Assembly: GCF_010681825.2 (NCBI RefSeq)
Contig: NZ_CP066776.1
Location: 2,790,001-2,854,000 of the forward strand
Length of the DNA stretch: 64,000 nucleotides
Direction of reading: 5' to 3'
Source of the DNA: Sulfuriroseicoccus oceanibius
GTDB taxonomy: Bacteria > Verrucomicrobiota > Verrucomicrobiia > Verrucomicrobiales > SLCJ01
Part shown: positions 34,593 through 42,995 of the stretch, in pieces
Position numbering within the stretch: position 1 is the stretch's first letter
Layout of the letters: every line of letters starts with the position of its first letter
Program-made: the position numbers and the translations under genes
The notes under the pieces: generated by a model
What the model was told of the DNA's origin: nothing
What the model saw: only the letters and a program-made list of their open reading frames with translations
Database searches by the model: none

Positions 34593-35186
34593 ATGTTTTC
34601 ATCCGATTTCGAAGGCAATGACCTAGGCGGTTCGTCCGCCAACAGTAGCTTTGTGGATCCTGATTTGCGCGACAAGCAGAAGACCGTGGCCAGAAAGACC
34701 CTGGACGCACTCATCACGCGCAAACACCTCAGCTTCGACGAAGCGGAACAGATTCAATCCGCTTACCTTTCCGAACTCGATGGCATGGCATCAGTCGAAG
34801 TATTCGAGACCATCGTGCGACTCAGCACCACCTCACCGCGCGATATCCCACAGTTCATCCGCCAACTGGGTGACGCCGTGTCCAAGACCCTGGAGCGCAA
34901 CGTTCCTTACGTACCACTGGCAGGACGGCTGCAAAAACCCTCGGCATTCTACGAGCGGCACGATTCGGTCAAACCTCTGTGCAAAGCGTTGCTCACCCCT
35001 ATCCTCTACGCTGAAGAGTCGGAAGTGATCGGAATTGGGTCCATCAATCCGAAGGCCGCATTTGTTGCCTCCGAACTCGTCGCAAATGCGGTTTCAGCAA
35101 CCGAGCCCGTCAAGCCCTTCATGTCTGTGGTTCGCGTGGACTACGACACCTGGAAAACCCTCCTTGAGAAACAATTCGGCTTATGA
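34593..35186 (+). CDS. Unknown protein coupled to pilB
   Basis: 197 residues, soluble, no signal or membrane segment. It is helical in the first half (KTVARKTLDALITRKHLSFD, EAEQIQSAYL). The second half (VPYVPLAGRLQKPSAFYERH, KALLTPILYAEESEVIGIGS, INPKAAFVASELVANAV) matches no family I know. The stop overlaps the pilB start (ATGA), implying translational coupling and a stoichiometric, cytoplasmic partner of the assembly ATPase. It could be a detached N-terminal ATPase domain or a regulator. Strongly supported as a gene by reading-frame length and coupling; function unassigned. Confidence 0.72.
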   Translation: MFSSDFEGNDLGGSSANSSFVDPDLRDKQKTVARKTLDALITRKHLSFDEAEQIQSAYLSELDGMASVEVFETIVRLSTTSPRDIPQFIRQLGDAVSKTLERNVPYVPLAGRLQKPSAFYERHDSVKPLCKALLTPILYAEESEVIGIGSINPKAAFVASELVANAVSATEPVKPFMSVVRVDYDTWKTLLEKQFGL

Positions 35187-36874
35187 TCTCTATCGACAGC
35201 ATCACCTTCAATGAAGGCATCAGCGACCGGATCATGGCGCGTCTTGAGGCGCATGACCCGGCAATCGCAAACATCAACCACGACCAGATCGAGTCGAAGA
35301 CCACGCGTTCGACCCTGATGGCGGCAATTGCTTCGCTGCGCGATCTCCCCTTTATCCCGAAAGTGGCCGCATTGACGGATATGGAGTTGGTACGCGTTTG
35401 CGACCCAAAAGTCCTCAACCGCGGCATGTTCGCGCCTATCGCACGCGAAGGAAAATTCCTGATCGTGGCGGTCTGTGACCCGTGGAACGACCTGCCGCTC
35501 GACTACCTCGGGCTGATCTTTCCTGAGCTTGAGATCACCATGGTGGTCACGCTCCCCTCGGAGATCACCAAGATCGTCGAGGTGCTCTCGTCGACTGCCG
35601 GCCCCGGGAAATCCGAGCTCGAAGCAATTGAAGTCGAAGACACCGACGACGAAATTCAGGATTTCGACGTCCTTAAGAAGTACGACGAACCCATCGCCCA
35701 ATTGATCGCCACTATGATGGCGACCGCCGTCCAGCTTGGTGTTTCTGATATTCACATCAAAGTGGAGAAGGACACCTTCTACTACAGCTACCGTCTCGAC
35801 GGGGACCTGGGCGAGAAGTACCAGCTTCCAATGAAGCTGCGCGACCGTGTCGACGCCTTCCTGATGAACTTGATGAAGCTGGCGACCGAAAAACGTTCGA
35901 CCAGCCCGGGCATCTCCGGTCGTTTCAGTCTTTCCTACCTTCACCGCAGTATCGACGTCCGTTACGAGCGCCACCGGACCTACCGTGGTTACCACGTGAC
36001 CATGCGATTGCTCGACAAAGGCAACTTGAGCGTTGCTCTCGGTAAAGGCAACATGGCCTTCGACCCGGAGACCCTTTTCGAGCTACGCCGCGTGATGCGT
36101 ATCCCGGCTGGTATTATCGTGATGTCCGGACCTACCGGATCCGGTAAGTCCACCACGCTCAACGCCATGCTGCGCGAGCTCAACGAACCCGAGGTCAACA
36201 TCCTCACTCTGGAAAACCCGGTGGAGGATGAAATCCCCGGCGTGACCCACTGTGACTTGAAAGGCCCTGCCGAGTTCAAACCCATGATCTCCTCGTTCAT
36301 GCGAAGTGACCCGGATATCATCCTGATGGGTGAGGTGCGTGACACCGAATCCGCAGAACTTGCTATCGAGGCCGCTATTACCGGTCACAAGGTGCTGACC
36401 ACGGTCCACACGCCACGGGCCAGTCAGATCATCGAACGTTTCGAGCAGCTCGGAATGGAGCGCTGGAAGATCGCGCAGACTCTAAAAGCAGCCTGCGCCC
36501 AGCGTCTCTGTAAGGAACTCTGCACGTCCTGCAAGATCCGCCTCGATGGCGTCTCAGAGGAAGATCGCCGGGTTTTCAACTTGGAGGAAGAGTGGGCACA
36601 CAAAGAGGTGTATAAGGCGGCCCCTGAGGGTTGCTCGGAATGCGGAGGCAGTGGCTACAAAGGACGTACCGCCATTCTGGAAATCATCCCGATCTCGCCC
36701 TCAGTCTCCGATGAGCTCTCAAAAGGCACACTCAGCCCGTACGAGCTGGAGATCCGAATCCAGGAAGAAGGCCGCCTGCCGTCCCTTCGCAAAAGTGGTC
36801 TTCGCCTATTGGAAGCCGGAAAAACCGACCTCAAAGCACTCGCCAAGGTCATTGATATGACCTACACCGACTAG
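35183..36874 (+). CDS. pilB: PilB/GspE-type assembly ATPase
   Basis: 563 residues. An N-terminal GspE-N-like domain (about 1-150) precedes the motor. Walker A is SGPTGSGKSTTLNAM (about 316-325), the Asp box is LTLENPVEDEIPG, Walker B is DIILMGEVRDTESAELAI and the His box is TTVHTPRASQ. The zinc tetracysteine typical of PilB/GspE is present as CKELCTSC and CSECGGSGYKGRTAILEI. These hexamers drive pilin polymerisation or secretion from the cytoplasmic side. It overlaps the unknown gene before it and precedes pilC by 41 bases. Confidence 0.93.
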   Translation: MISIDSITFNEGISDRIMARLEAHDPAIANINHDQIESKTTRSTLMAAIASLRDLPFIPKVAALTDMELVRVCDPKVLNRGMFAPIAREGKFLIVAVCDPWNDLPLDYLGLIFPELEITMVVTLPSEITKIVEVLSSTAGPGKSELEAIEVEDTDDEIQDFDVLKKYDEPIAQLIATMMATAVQLGVSDIHIKVEKDTFYYSYRLDGDLGEKYQLPMKLRDRVDAFLMNLMKLATEKRSTSPGISGRFSLSYLHRSIDVRYERHRTYRGYHVTMRLLDKGNLSVALGKGNMAFDPETLFELRRVMRIPAGIIVMSGPTGSGKSTTLNAMLRELNEPEVNILTLENPVEDEIPGVTHCDLKGPAEFKPMISSFMRSDPDIILMGEVRDTESAELAIEAAITGHKVLTTVHTPRASQIIERFEQLGMERWKIAQTLKAACAQRLCKELCTSCKIRLDGVSEEDRRVFNLEEEWAHKEVYKAAPEGCSECGGSGYKGRTAILEIIPISPSVSDELSKGTLSPYELEIRIQEEGRLPSLRKSGLRLLEAGKTDLKALAKVIDMTYTD

Positions 36875-36915
36875 GATCGATTCGTAACGCCTTCGCACTC
36901 ACTCCGCTCCCCGCC

Positions 36916-38136
36916 ATGCCACCACTCAATCAAGTCCCATCCTCCGCGCCAAAGCCTGTTGCCCCCAAACCGGTTACCCCGAAGCCTCCCAAAGGCGCTG
37001 CGAAAGAGCAAACAGCTGAGGGAAGCGCACCTAAAAAGGAAAAGAAATCCTTGGCGAGCAAAGAGATCGAGATCTTCGGCCCAAAGAAGATCAAGATGCC
37101 CGAAAAGGAACTTATCAAGTTTTACCGGGGTATGGCATCAATGCTGCGCTCGCAGATCAACACAGGTGATGCATTGAAGTATTATGCCCACGGAATGACC
37201 AATCGACCGGTAGCTGATAAGGTCATAGGCATTCAAGAGGCGATTACAGCGGGGGTTCCGATTCATGAGGCATTCCGTAAGTCAGAGCTCTTCGACGACA
37301 CCACCATTGGTCTGGTTCAGGCCGGAACAGAGTCCGGCCAACTGGATCAGGCCTTCACCGCAGTAGCCCATCGCATCAAGACGGCACACGAATTCAAGGT
37401 AAAGGTGAGGAAAGCAATTGCCGTCCCACTTGTTGTAATTTCCTTACTTATCTTTGCTTTCATCATGTCGCAGGTGAAGATCGTCCCCCAAGTAGAGGAG
37501 ATGCTCATGCAAGTGGCCCAAGAACCGGACGCATTCACAGGTTTGATCTTTAAGATGAGTCACTTCACCCAGGAATGGTGGTCTACGATTGTTATAGCAA
37601 TCGTTATCGCTGTGGTAGCGATCGTATTTTCAGAGGGGTTACGGACTATCATCACCAACATTGCGATGTCCAAATGGCGCCTGTTGCGCAACCTCATCAT
37701 GGGACTTCGCCAAATGACCTTCCTCGGAACCATGCACATGCTGCACTCCAACGGAATCAACCTGGCAAAGGCTATTCAAACCGCAGCGAGCAGTGTCAAA
37801 GGGACGCCAATGCACGACGAGCTCAAGGAAGCTGCCAACAAATATCAGGAGACCGGCTTACCGGTTTCCGAGGCCTTCAAGAAATTCACATCTTGTGACC
37901 CACAGGTTTCCCACATGCTTTTCATTGGTGAAAGGGCTGCCTCTATCGATACCCAATTGAAGATGTTGTCGGAGATGTACGAGGAAGACACGCGCGCATA
38001 CATGGAAGATTTCACCGCGGCCTTGAACTTGGTGGTTTTGATCGTCGCCGTGATTCTGATTGCCACGGTCTTCATTGGAACCTTCCTTCCAATCTTCTTG
38101 ATGGGGCCAAAGATGATGCAAGGTGGCAACATGTAG
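36916..38136 (+). CDS. pilC: PilC/GspF inner-membrane platform protein
   Basis: 406 residues. An unusual N-terminal extension of about 55 residues is Pro/Lys-rich (APKPVAPKPVTPKPPKGAAK), then two GspF repeats follow (FYRGMASMLRSQINTGDALK near 70; LRQMTFLGTMHMLHSNGINL near 275), each followed by helical hairpins and membrane segments (AIAVPLVVISLLIFAFIMSQ, TIVIAIVIAVVAIVF, LNLVVLIVAVILIATVFIGT). It anchors PilB at the membrane and passes pilins to the filament. The charged proline-rich N-terminus is longer than usual and may contact PilB or the coupled unknown protein. Confidence 0.92.
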   Translation: MPPLNQVPSSAPKPVAPKPVTPKPPKGAAKEQTAEGSAPKKEKKSLASKEIEIFGPKKIKMPEKELIKFYRGMASMLRSQINTGDALKYYAHGMTNRPVADKVIGIQEAITAGVPIHEAFRKSELFDDTTIGLVQAGTESGQLDQAFTAVAHRIKTAHEFKVKVRKAIAVPLVVISLLIFAFIMSQVKIVPQVEEMLMQVAQEPDAFTGLIFKMSHFTQEWWSTIVIAIVIAVVAIVFSEGLRTIITNIAMSKWRLLRNLIMGLRQMTFLGTMHMLHSNGINLAKAIQTAASSVKGTPMHDELKEAANKYQETGLPVSEAFKKFTSCDPQVSHMLFIGERAASIDTQLKMLSEMYEEDTRAYMEDFTAALNLVVLIVAVILIATVFIGTFLPIFLMGPKMMQGGNM

Positions 38137-38178
38137 AACGCTGGTTAATCCAAGTCTTTCGTACTGCCCACTTAAAAC

Positions 38179-38697
38179 ATGCAACAAACCAAATTCGATC
38201 GCTGGCTCCAATCACGCTACGTCAATGAGACGTTGGTGATCACGGTGCGCCAACCGCCCTATGTCCCTAAAGGCATTGTGGTCGAAGAGCTACCACAGTC
38301 ACTCAACAATCGCTACCGCTACCAGATGGTAATTAGCGACGCCAAGGAGTTGGACAAAATTCTGACCGAGCTCAAGAAGCTGAGTCAGACATACACCACC
38401 AGGGTCCGTCAGCGTAAGGGATTGGCAAAATTCTTCTTCGCCCACGAAAGTGGCAGAAGCTTCTCGATTTCCCTCATCTCCGCAATTTTGGGAGCGTCCG
38501 CAATGTTTTGGGTGGTTTTACTATTCCCCGACATCTTGATCGAGTATGCTGATCTCTACCTTGTTCCACCGATTTTGGAGCTTAAAGACTCGTTGCTAAA
38601 TACTGCGAAAGAGCTCCTGAGGAGCGCCGAAGAGGTGCTTCACTCCCAATCCCCGACAGAAGGCATAGAGCAGCAGCCCTCCCCCTCTAACGAATGA
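38179..38697 (+). CDS. Unknown single-pass membrane protein in the pilus operon
   Basis: 172 residues. The first 95 are basic and probably cytoplasmic (MQQTKFDRWLQSRYVNETLV, AKELDKILTELKKLSQTYTT). One long hydrophobic segment follows at about 98-120 (SISLISAILGASAMFWVVLL), then a helical periplasmic tail (ILELKDSLLNTAKELLRSAE). No family recognised. It lies 42 bases after pilC and 21 before the second pilin, so it is likely part of the same machine, perhaps a minor platform or regulator protein. Operon position is the only functional clue. Confidence 0.7.
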   Translation: MQQTKFDRWLQSRYVNETLVITVRQPPYVPKGIVVEELPQSLNNRYRYQMVISDAKELDKILTELKKLSQTYTTRVRQRKGLAKFFFAHESGRSFSISLISAILGASAMFWVVLLFPDILIEYADLYLVPPILELKDSLLNTAKELLRSAEEVLHSQSPTEGIEQQPSPSNE

Positions 38698-38718
38698 GCT
38701 TAGATCAAACAACACATA

Positions 38719-39147
38719 ATGATCATGAAGACTCCACTCATCACCAGCAGTCTCCGAACCAAGTCTCTGCACGGCCTCACATTGCTAGAAATGACGTTGG
38801 TCATATGCATCCTGATGATATTCATCGGTCTCGGCTTGGGCTATTCGACAGTCACGCAGGACTGGAAAAAGGGGAAAATGGCATCTGAGGCTCTTCGTGA
38901 AGTGTATTCAGCCCAAAAGACCTACCTAGGTGACCATCCCACCAGTAACGTCGCAGATCTGACCCAAGAGGACATCACACCATATCTCCGCAATGGGCTC
39001 ACGGAGGTTCCGACCGTGGTTGGTCTCGACGATGCGACCTACACCATCAAAGTAAACGTCAGCCCTCCAGTTATTGATGATGGCGCCGGCGGTATCTACG
39101 ACCCCTCCGACCGCTCGGACGACGGCTTGTGGGACGTTGGCTTCTAG
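38719..39147 (+). CDS. Type IV pilin-like protein 2
   Basis: 142 residues; the start may be ATG 38719 or 38725. A leader of about 19 residues ends in HG, then LTLLEMTLVICILMIFIGLG has Glu at mature position 5, the prepilin motif. The rest is a short globular region (ALREVYSAQKTYLGDHPTSN, VADLTQEDITPYL, DDATYTIKVNVSPPVIDDGA). Like pilin 1 it is short, but it lacks cysteines outside the membrane helix. Because it sits in the pilB-pilC transcription unit rather than alone, it may be a minor or alternative pilin. Confidence 0.85.
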   Translation: MIMKTPLITSSLRTKSLHGLTLLEMTLVICILMIFIGLGLGYSTVTQDWKKGKMASEALREVYSAQKTYLGDHPTSNVADLTQEDITPYLRNGLTEVPTVVGLDDATYTIKVNVSPPVIDDGAGGIYDPSDRSDDGLWDVGF

Positions 39148-39167
39148 CTTCATTGCTCCTCCCCACC

Positions 39168-39641
39168 ATGCGTCCGCTCCTCACTGTCGCATTACTCTGC
39201 CTCCTGTTTGTGGGGAGGGAAAGCCTCGCGCAGGCCGCACCCAATGTCGTGCGGCCATTGCAAGAGATCGGAGTGTTTCGGGTGTCCGCGATGTGGCGGG
39301 TTTCCAATGGTGAGCTGATCCCATCGGCGATCGAGCCCTACGACTACCGGGTACTCTCCAACGGTGAGCGAATCGAATTGGAGTTGGTAGACGGTGACTC
39401 GAAACGCATCTCGTTCGCCGTCTATCGCGCCGGCACCCGCATGATTGTCGAGGACGGCTTGGATGGCATCGCAACAGCCGAAGCCTTGCTCGCCTCCTCC
39501 AAAGACGACGGTACGCTCCGCCAGGTGGTACTCACTCCGAAAATGCTGCGCATCACCCGAATGCCAGTCAACAGCATGGACATCATCGTCATCGAGGCCC
39601 ATAAGGTGCCCGCCAAAAACAAGAACACACCAAGTTCTTGA
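39168..39641 (+). CDS. Small secreted protein, unknown, last gene of the pilus run
   Basis: 157 residues from the ATG at 39168 with a signal peptide (LLTVALLCLLFVGRESLAQA). A GTG at 39129 would overlap the pilin end and spoil the signal, so it was rejected. The mature part is beta-rich (VFRVSAMWRVSNGELIPSAI, LSNGERIELELVDGDSKRIS, FAVYRAGTRM). No family is recognised. The gene is 20 bases after pilin 2 and 35 bases before the secreted GH2 enzyme, so it may belong with either. Confidence 0.68.
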   Translation: MRPLLTVALLCLLFVGRESLAQAAPNVVRPLQEIGVFRVSAMWRVSNGELIPSAIEPYDYRVLSNGERIELELVDGDSKRISFAVYRAGTRMIVEDGLDGIATAEALLASSKDDGTLRQVVLTPKMLRITRMPVNSMDIIVIEAHKVPAKNKNTPSS

Positions 39642-39675
39642 AAAACAAACGGGCGCGCTACGTAATGGGCCGGTC

Positions 39676-42435
39676 ATGACCTTAGTGCGCTCCTCATTCC
39701 AAGCTCTCGCTGCGATCTCCATCGCCGCCGCCCTACCGCTCAGCCTGACCGCACAAGCGGGCGACTCTCCGAACTGGACACCAGCCTCGTCTACTGCAGG
39801 CTTCTACCAGACCGACGCAGAGGTCCGAGAGGCCATCAATTTCAATGTCGGTTGGCGCTTTTTCAAAGGCTCAAAAGCGGACGCCCACACTCCTTCATTC
39901 AATGATGAAAACTGGGAGGTGGTGAACCTTCCGCACGGGCTAGAAACACTTCCGCTGGATGCCAGCGGCTGCGTGAACTACCAAGGCGTAGCCTGGTACC
40001 GCAAACAATTCACGCCCCCTACCGATTGGCAAGGTCAACGCATCTACGTCCACTTCGAAGGCATCATGGGGAAATCCAAAATCTGGATCAACGGCAAGCT
40101 GCTCAAATCCCATTTCGGCGGATTCCTTCCCGCACATCTGGACCTCACCGACCACCTTAAACTCGGTGAGCCCAATGTGATCGCCGTCCTCGCCGACAAC
40201 TCAAACGACCCCGAATACCCACCGGGCAAGCCGCAGGAAACACTCGACTTCTCCTACTTCGGAGGCATCTACCGCGACGTTTGGCTCGTCAAAACCGGTG
40301 ATGTTCACTTCAGCAATACCAACGCCGTCAACGAAACCGCAGGCGGCGGCATCTTCGTCCACACAAAGAGCATCGACGCCAACAACGCAACCCTTCAAGT
40401 CGATGCCCACATCCTGAACCACTCAGGCAAGGCCCAGAACGTCACGGTTACTTCCCATCTCGTGGATGCCGATGGAAAAACCGTTGGAACGAGCAAATCC
40501 CCGGCCCGCATCGACGCTTCCGGCAAGGTTTCCCACGACATTCAGGTGCAAGATGCCAAGCTCTGGACCCCGGACACCCCGTACCTTCATCACCTCCACG
40601 TCACGATTCAAGACGCCTCGGGTAAAACGATCGATACACTCAAGCTGCGCGTCGGCATCCGCACCATCGAATTCAAGGGCCGCGACGGGTTCTGGCTCAA
40701 TGGCAAACCCTACGAGCACAAACTCATCGGAGCCAACCGCCACCAGGACTACGCTCATATTGGCAACGCCCTGCCGAATACCACCCATTGGCGCGACGCC
40801 AAAAAACTACGCGATGCCGGACTCCGGATCATCCGCAACGCACACTACCCGCAGGATCCTGCGTTCATGGATGCGTGCGACGAACTCGGGCTTTTCGTGA
40901 TCGTCAACACACCTGGCTGGCAGTTCTGGAACCCAAAGCCACACTTTGAGCAGCGGGTCTACTCGGACGTCCGCAACATGGTGCGCCGCGACCGCAACCG
41001 CCCGTCGATCCTCCTGTGGGAACCCATTCTCAACGAAACCCACTACCCGGCACACTTCGCGCAAACCGTCCATAACATCGTCAAAGAAGAATACCCTTAC
41101 CCCGGCTGCTACACGGCCTGCGACGCCGGTGCGAAGGGCCAGGAACATTTCGATGTGATCTTCGACCACCCGATGTCCAACACGCCGAAGATCAATTTCT
41201 GGACCGACGCTGTACCCAACACCGCGGAGAACCGTGAACGCTTCCTCAAGTCGCCACCTAACGAATCCCGGCCGATCTTCACCCGCGAGTGGGGCGACTG
41301 CGTGGACAACTGGAACTCGCACAACTCGCCAAGCCGCGTAGCCGTGGAATGGGGAGAAGCCGCCCAACTGGTGCAGGCTCTGCATTACTCGATTCCTAAC
41401 TTCATCTACACAGCCTACGATTCGCTCCACCACACCTCACGCCAACACTTTGGCGGCAGCTTGTGGCACAGTTTCGACCATCAGCGTGGCTACCATCCGG
41501 ATCCATTCTGGGGCGGGGTCATGGATGCCTACCGCCAGCCAAAGTACTCCTACCATATGTTCAAAGCACAAAGGGATCCTCAGCTTGAGATCCCGAACGT
41601 AGAGAGCGGATACTTCACGTTCATCGCCAATGAAATGACGCCATTCTCGGACTCCGACGTCTGGGTCTTCAGCAACTGCGACGAAGTGCGTCTCAAATTG
41701 CATGGCGAGGTCATTGGAAACAAATCCACCAAGCCACAAGGCGCCGGCATGCCGCACCTTCCGGTTGTCTTCGAAGACGTCTTCGACTTCATGAAGGTGA
41801 AAAAGCTCAACCGCGCACGCCGGGGCAATGATGCTGCTATCGTCGTCGAGGGGTTGGTCGATGGAAAAGTTGTCCACACCGAAACCCGCCGCCCGGCGAT
41901 GCGCCGCAGTCAGATTATCCTTAAGCCTGACTACCAAAACGCGGCCCTCGTAGCTGATGGCTCGGACATCGTTCCAGTGGTCGCCTATCTGGCAGACGCC
42001 GCCGGCAATACCAAGCGCCTCACCAATGAGTTCATCCAATTCAAGGTGACCGGCGAAGGCTCGCTAGTGAACGATGCAGAGGTCGCCGCCAACCCACAGA
42101 AATCCCGTTGGGGCCGTGCGGTCGCTCTCGTCCGATCGACCAATACCCCCGGCAAGATCACCGTCACCGCATCTGTGTTGCGCAATGGTAAGAACCAGCC
42201 GGTGACTACGTCGATTGACCTGCAGTCGATCGCAACCAGCCACACCTTCCTCCACTCGGAAACACCAGCAGTGAACACCAAGAGTGTAAAAGTGCAGCAG
42301 GATCCGCAAAGTCAGGACTCCGCCGAAGTCGAGGCCCTCCGCAAAAAGCTCCAGGCTGTGGAAAAAGAACTCACCGAGCTCAAGATCAAACAGGTCGAAC
42401 GCCAACAATCCGAGTTCGAAAACGGGAACCAGTAA
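39676..42435 (+). CDS. Secreted glycoside hydrolase family 2 protein (beta-galactosidase-like)
   Basis: 919 residues from the ATG at 39676 with signal (ALAAISIAAALPLSLTAQA); the frame is open further upstream, but that part overlaps the previous gene in another frame. The jelly-roll sugar-binding domain has REAINFNVGWRFFKGS, VNLPHG, WYRKQF and FGGIYRDVWLVKTG; an Ig-like domain precedes the TIM barrel. Catalytic Glu residues are expected in LLWEPILNETHYP (Asn-Glu acid/base) and in FTREWGDCVDNW (nucleophile). The C-terminal 45 residues are a predicted coiled coil (EVEALRKKLQAVEKELTELK), unusual for GH2 and possibly an oligomerisation or anchoring tail. Substrate within GH2 (beta-galactoside, beta-mannoside or glucuronide) is not decidable by eye. 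Confidence 0.9.
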   Translation: MTLVRSSFQALAAISIAAALPLSLTAQAGDSPNWTPASSTAGFYQTDAEVREAINFNVGWRFFKGSKADAHTPSFNDENWEVVNLPHGLETLPLDASGCVNYQGVAWYRKQFTPPTDWQGQRIYVHFEGIMGKSKIWINGKLLKSHFGGFLPAHLDLTDHLKLGEPNVIAVLADNSNDPEYPPGKPQETLDFSYFGGIYRDVWLVKTGDVHFSNTNAVNETAGGGIFVHTKSIDANNATLQVDAHILNHSGKAQNVTVTSHLVDADGKTVGTSKSPARIDASGKVSHDIQVQDAKLWTPDTPYLHHLHVTIQDASGKTIDTLKLRVGIRTIEFKGRDGFWLNGKPYEHKLIGANRHQDYAHIGNALPNTTHWRDAKKLRDAGLRIIRNAHYPQDPAFMDACDELGLFVIVNTPGWQFWNPKPHFEQRVYSDVRNMVRRDRNRPSILLWEPILNETHYPAHFAQTVHNIVKEEYPYPGCYTACDAGAKGQEHFDVIFDHPMSNTPKINFWTDAVPNTAENRERFLKSPPNESRPIFTREWGDCVDNWNSHNSPSRVAVEWGEAAQLVQALHYSIPNFIYTAYDSLHHTSRQHFGGSLWHSFDHQRGYHPDPFWGGVMDAYRQPKYSYHMFKAQRDPQLEIPNVESGYFTFIANEMTPFSDSDVWVFSNCDEVRLKLHGEVIGNKSTKPQGAGMPHLPVVFEDVFDFMKVKKLNRARRGNDAAIVVEGLVDGKVVHTETRRPAMRRSQIILKPDYQNAALVADGSDIVPVVAYLADAAGNTKRLTNEFIQFKVTGEGSLVNDAEVAANPQKSRWGRAVALVRSTNTPGKITVTASVLRNGKNQPVTTSIDLQSIATSHTFLHSETPAVNTKSVKVQQDPQSQDSAEVEALRKKLQAVEKELTELKIKQVERQQSEFENGNQ

Positions 42436-42461
42436 CCGGAGGACAAATCCGTCTTAGTATC

Positions 42462-42498
42462 AAAATAGCCGGGCCGGAAAACGGGCCCGGCTATTTTT
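42462..42498 (+). terminator. Rho-independent terminator of the GH2 gene
   Basis: AAAATAGCCGGGCC (42462-42475) pairs with GGCCCGGCTATTTT (42484-42497), with a T-tract. Confidence 0.9.
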
Positions 42499-42510
42499 GT
42501 CTTCGCCCCT

Positions 42511-42689
42511 TGCGCGTTGAGGTGATCCGCAGATCTGCCCTTACGCCACACACGACGCAAAACGATGGAGCAACCTCACTCTTGAGGTTGACCAACACCG
42601 CTCGAGCGCAGCGAGCACTCCCCCCACTCCGAGGACAAGGAGCCAACTGCAACGCACCGCTTCGTCGTGGTCACGTTAAGGACCAAACC
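42511..42689. repeat. Intergenic direct repeat, copy 1
   Basis: About 180 bp matching copy 2 at 42729-42927. The best conserved core is AACGATGGAGCAACCTCACT followed by CTTGAGGTTGACCAACACCG and GCTCGAGCG(C/T)AGCGAGCAC. The core includes a hairpin (CAACCTCA/TGAGGTTG) and a second one (GCTCG/CGAGC). The end matches as GGTCACGTTA.GGA..AAACC. No coding frame or terminal inverted repeats were seen. Confidence 0.85.
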
Positions 42690-42728
42690 AAGTCACACTG
42701 CCGGCAAGAATGCCGTCTCTCCAGCGCT

Positions 42729-42927
42729 GCGCGTGAACCTCCGCAGATCTCGCCCTACGCCACACAACACGGAAAACGATGGAGCAACCTCACTCTTGAG
42801 GTTGACCAACACCGCTCGAGCGTAGCGAGCACATCCTCCGCTCCGCGGATAAGGATAACGAAGAAGATAACGATAAGGAGTCGACAGCAACGCACCACTT
42901 TGCCTTGGTCACGTTACGGAGCAAACC
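42729..42927. repeat. Intergenic direct repeat, copy 2
   Basis: Second copy, offset by 214 bases at the conserved CCGCAGATCT motif. It is about 20 bases longer than copy 1 because of an insertion of GATAACGAAGAAGATAACGA type sequence in the middle. Substitutions in the hairpin loops and compensating flanks suggest age, not a recent duplication. Confidence 0.85.
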
Positions 42928-42995
42928 TCGTGACACCGCCACGTTCCCATCCCGTAAATCATGTCAATCCTGTCCAAAAAACAGGATCGCCCCCT

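Larger units (their letters stand above)
42436..42995. other. Gene-free stretch containing two direct repeats
   Basis: 560 bases between the convergent GH2 and 42996 genes. After the GH2 terminator it holds two copies of a repeat and, at 42967-42987, a small hairpin (ATCCTGT/ACAGGAT). No convincing gene or RNA was found. Confidence 0.7.

Noticed and set aside
39445-39675. Upstream extension of the GH2 gene
   Set aside because: These codons overlap the 39168-39641 gene in another frame and precede a clear signal peptide at 39676.
42967-42987. Terminator for the 42996 gene
   Set aside because: The stem ATCCTGT/ACAGGAT has its T-run in the loop, not after the stem, so it is not a typical Rho-independent terminator.
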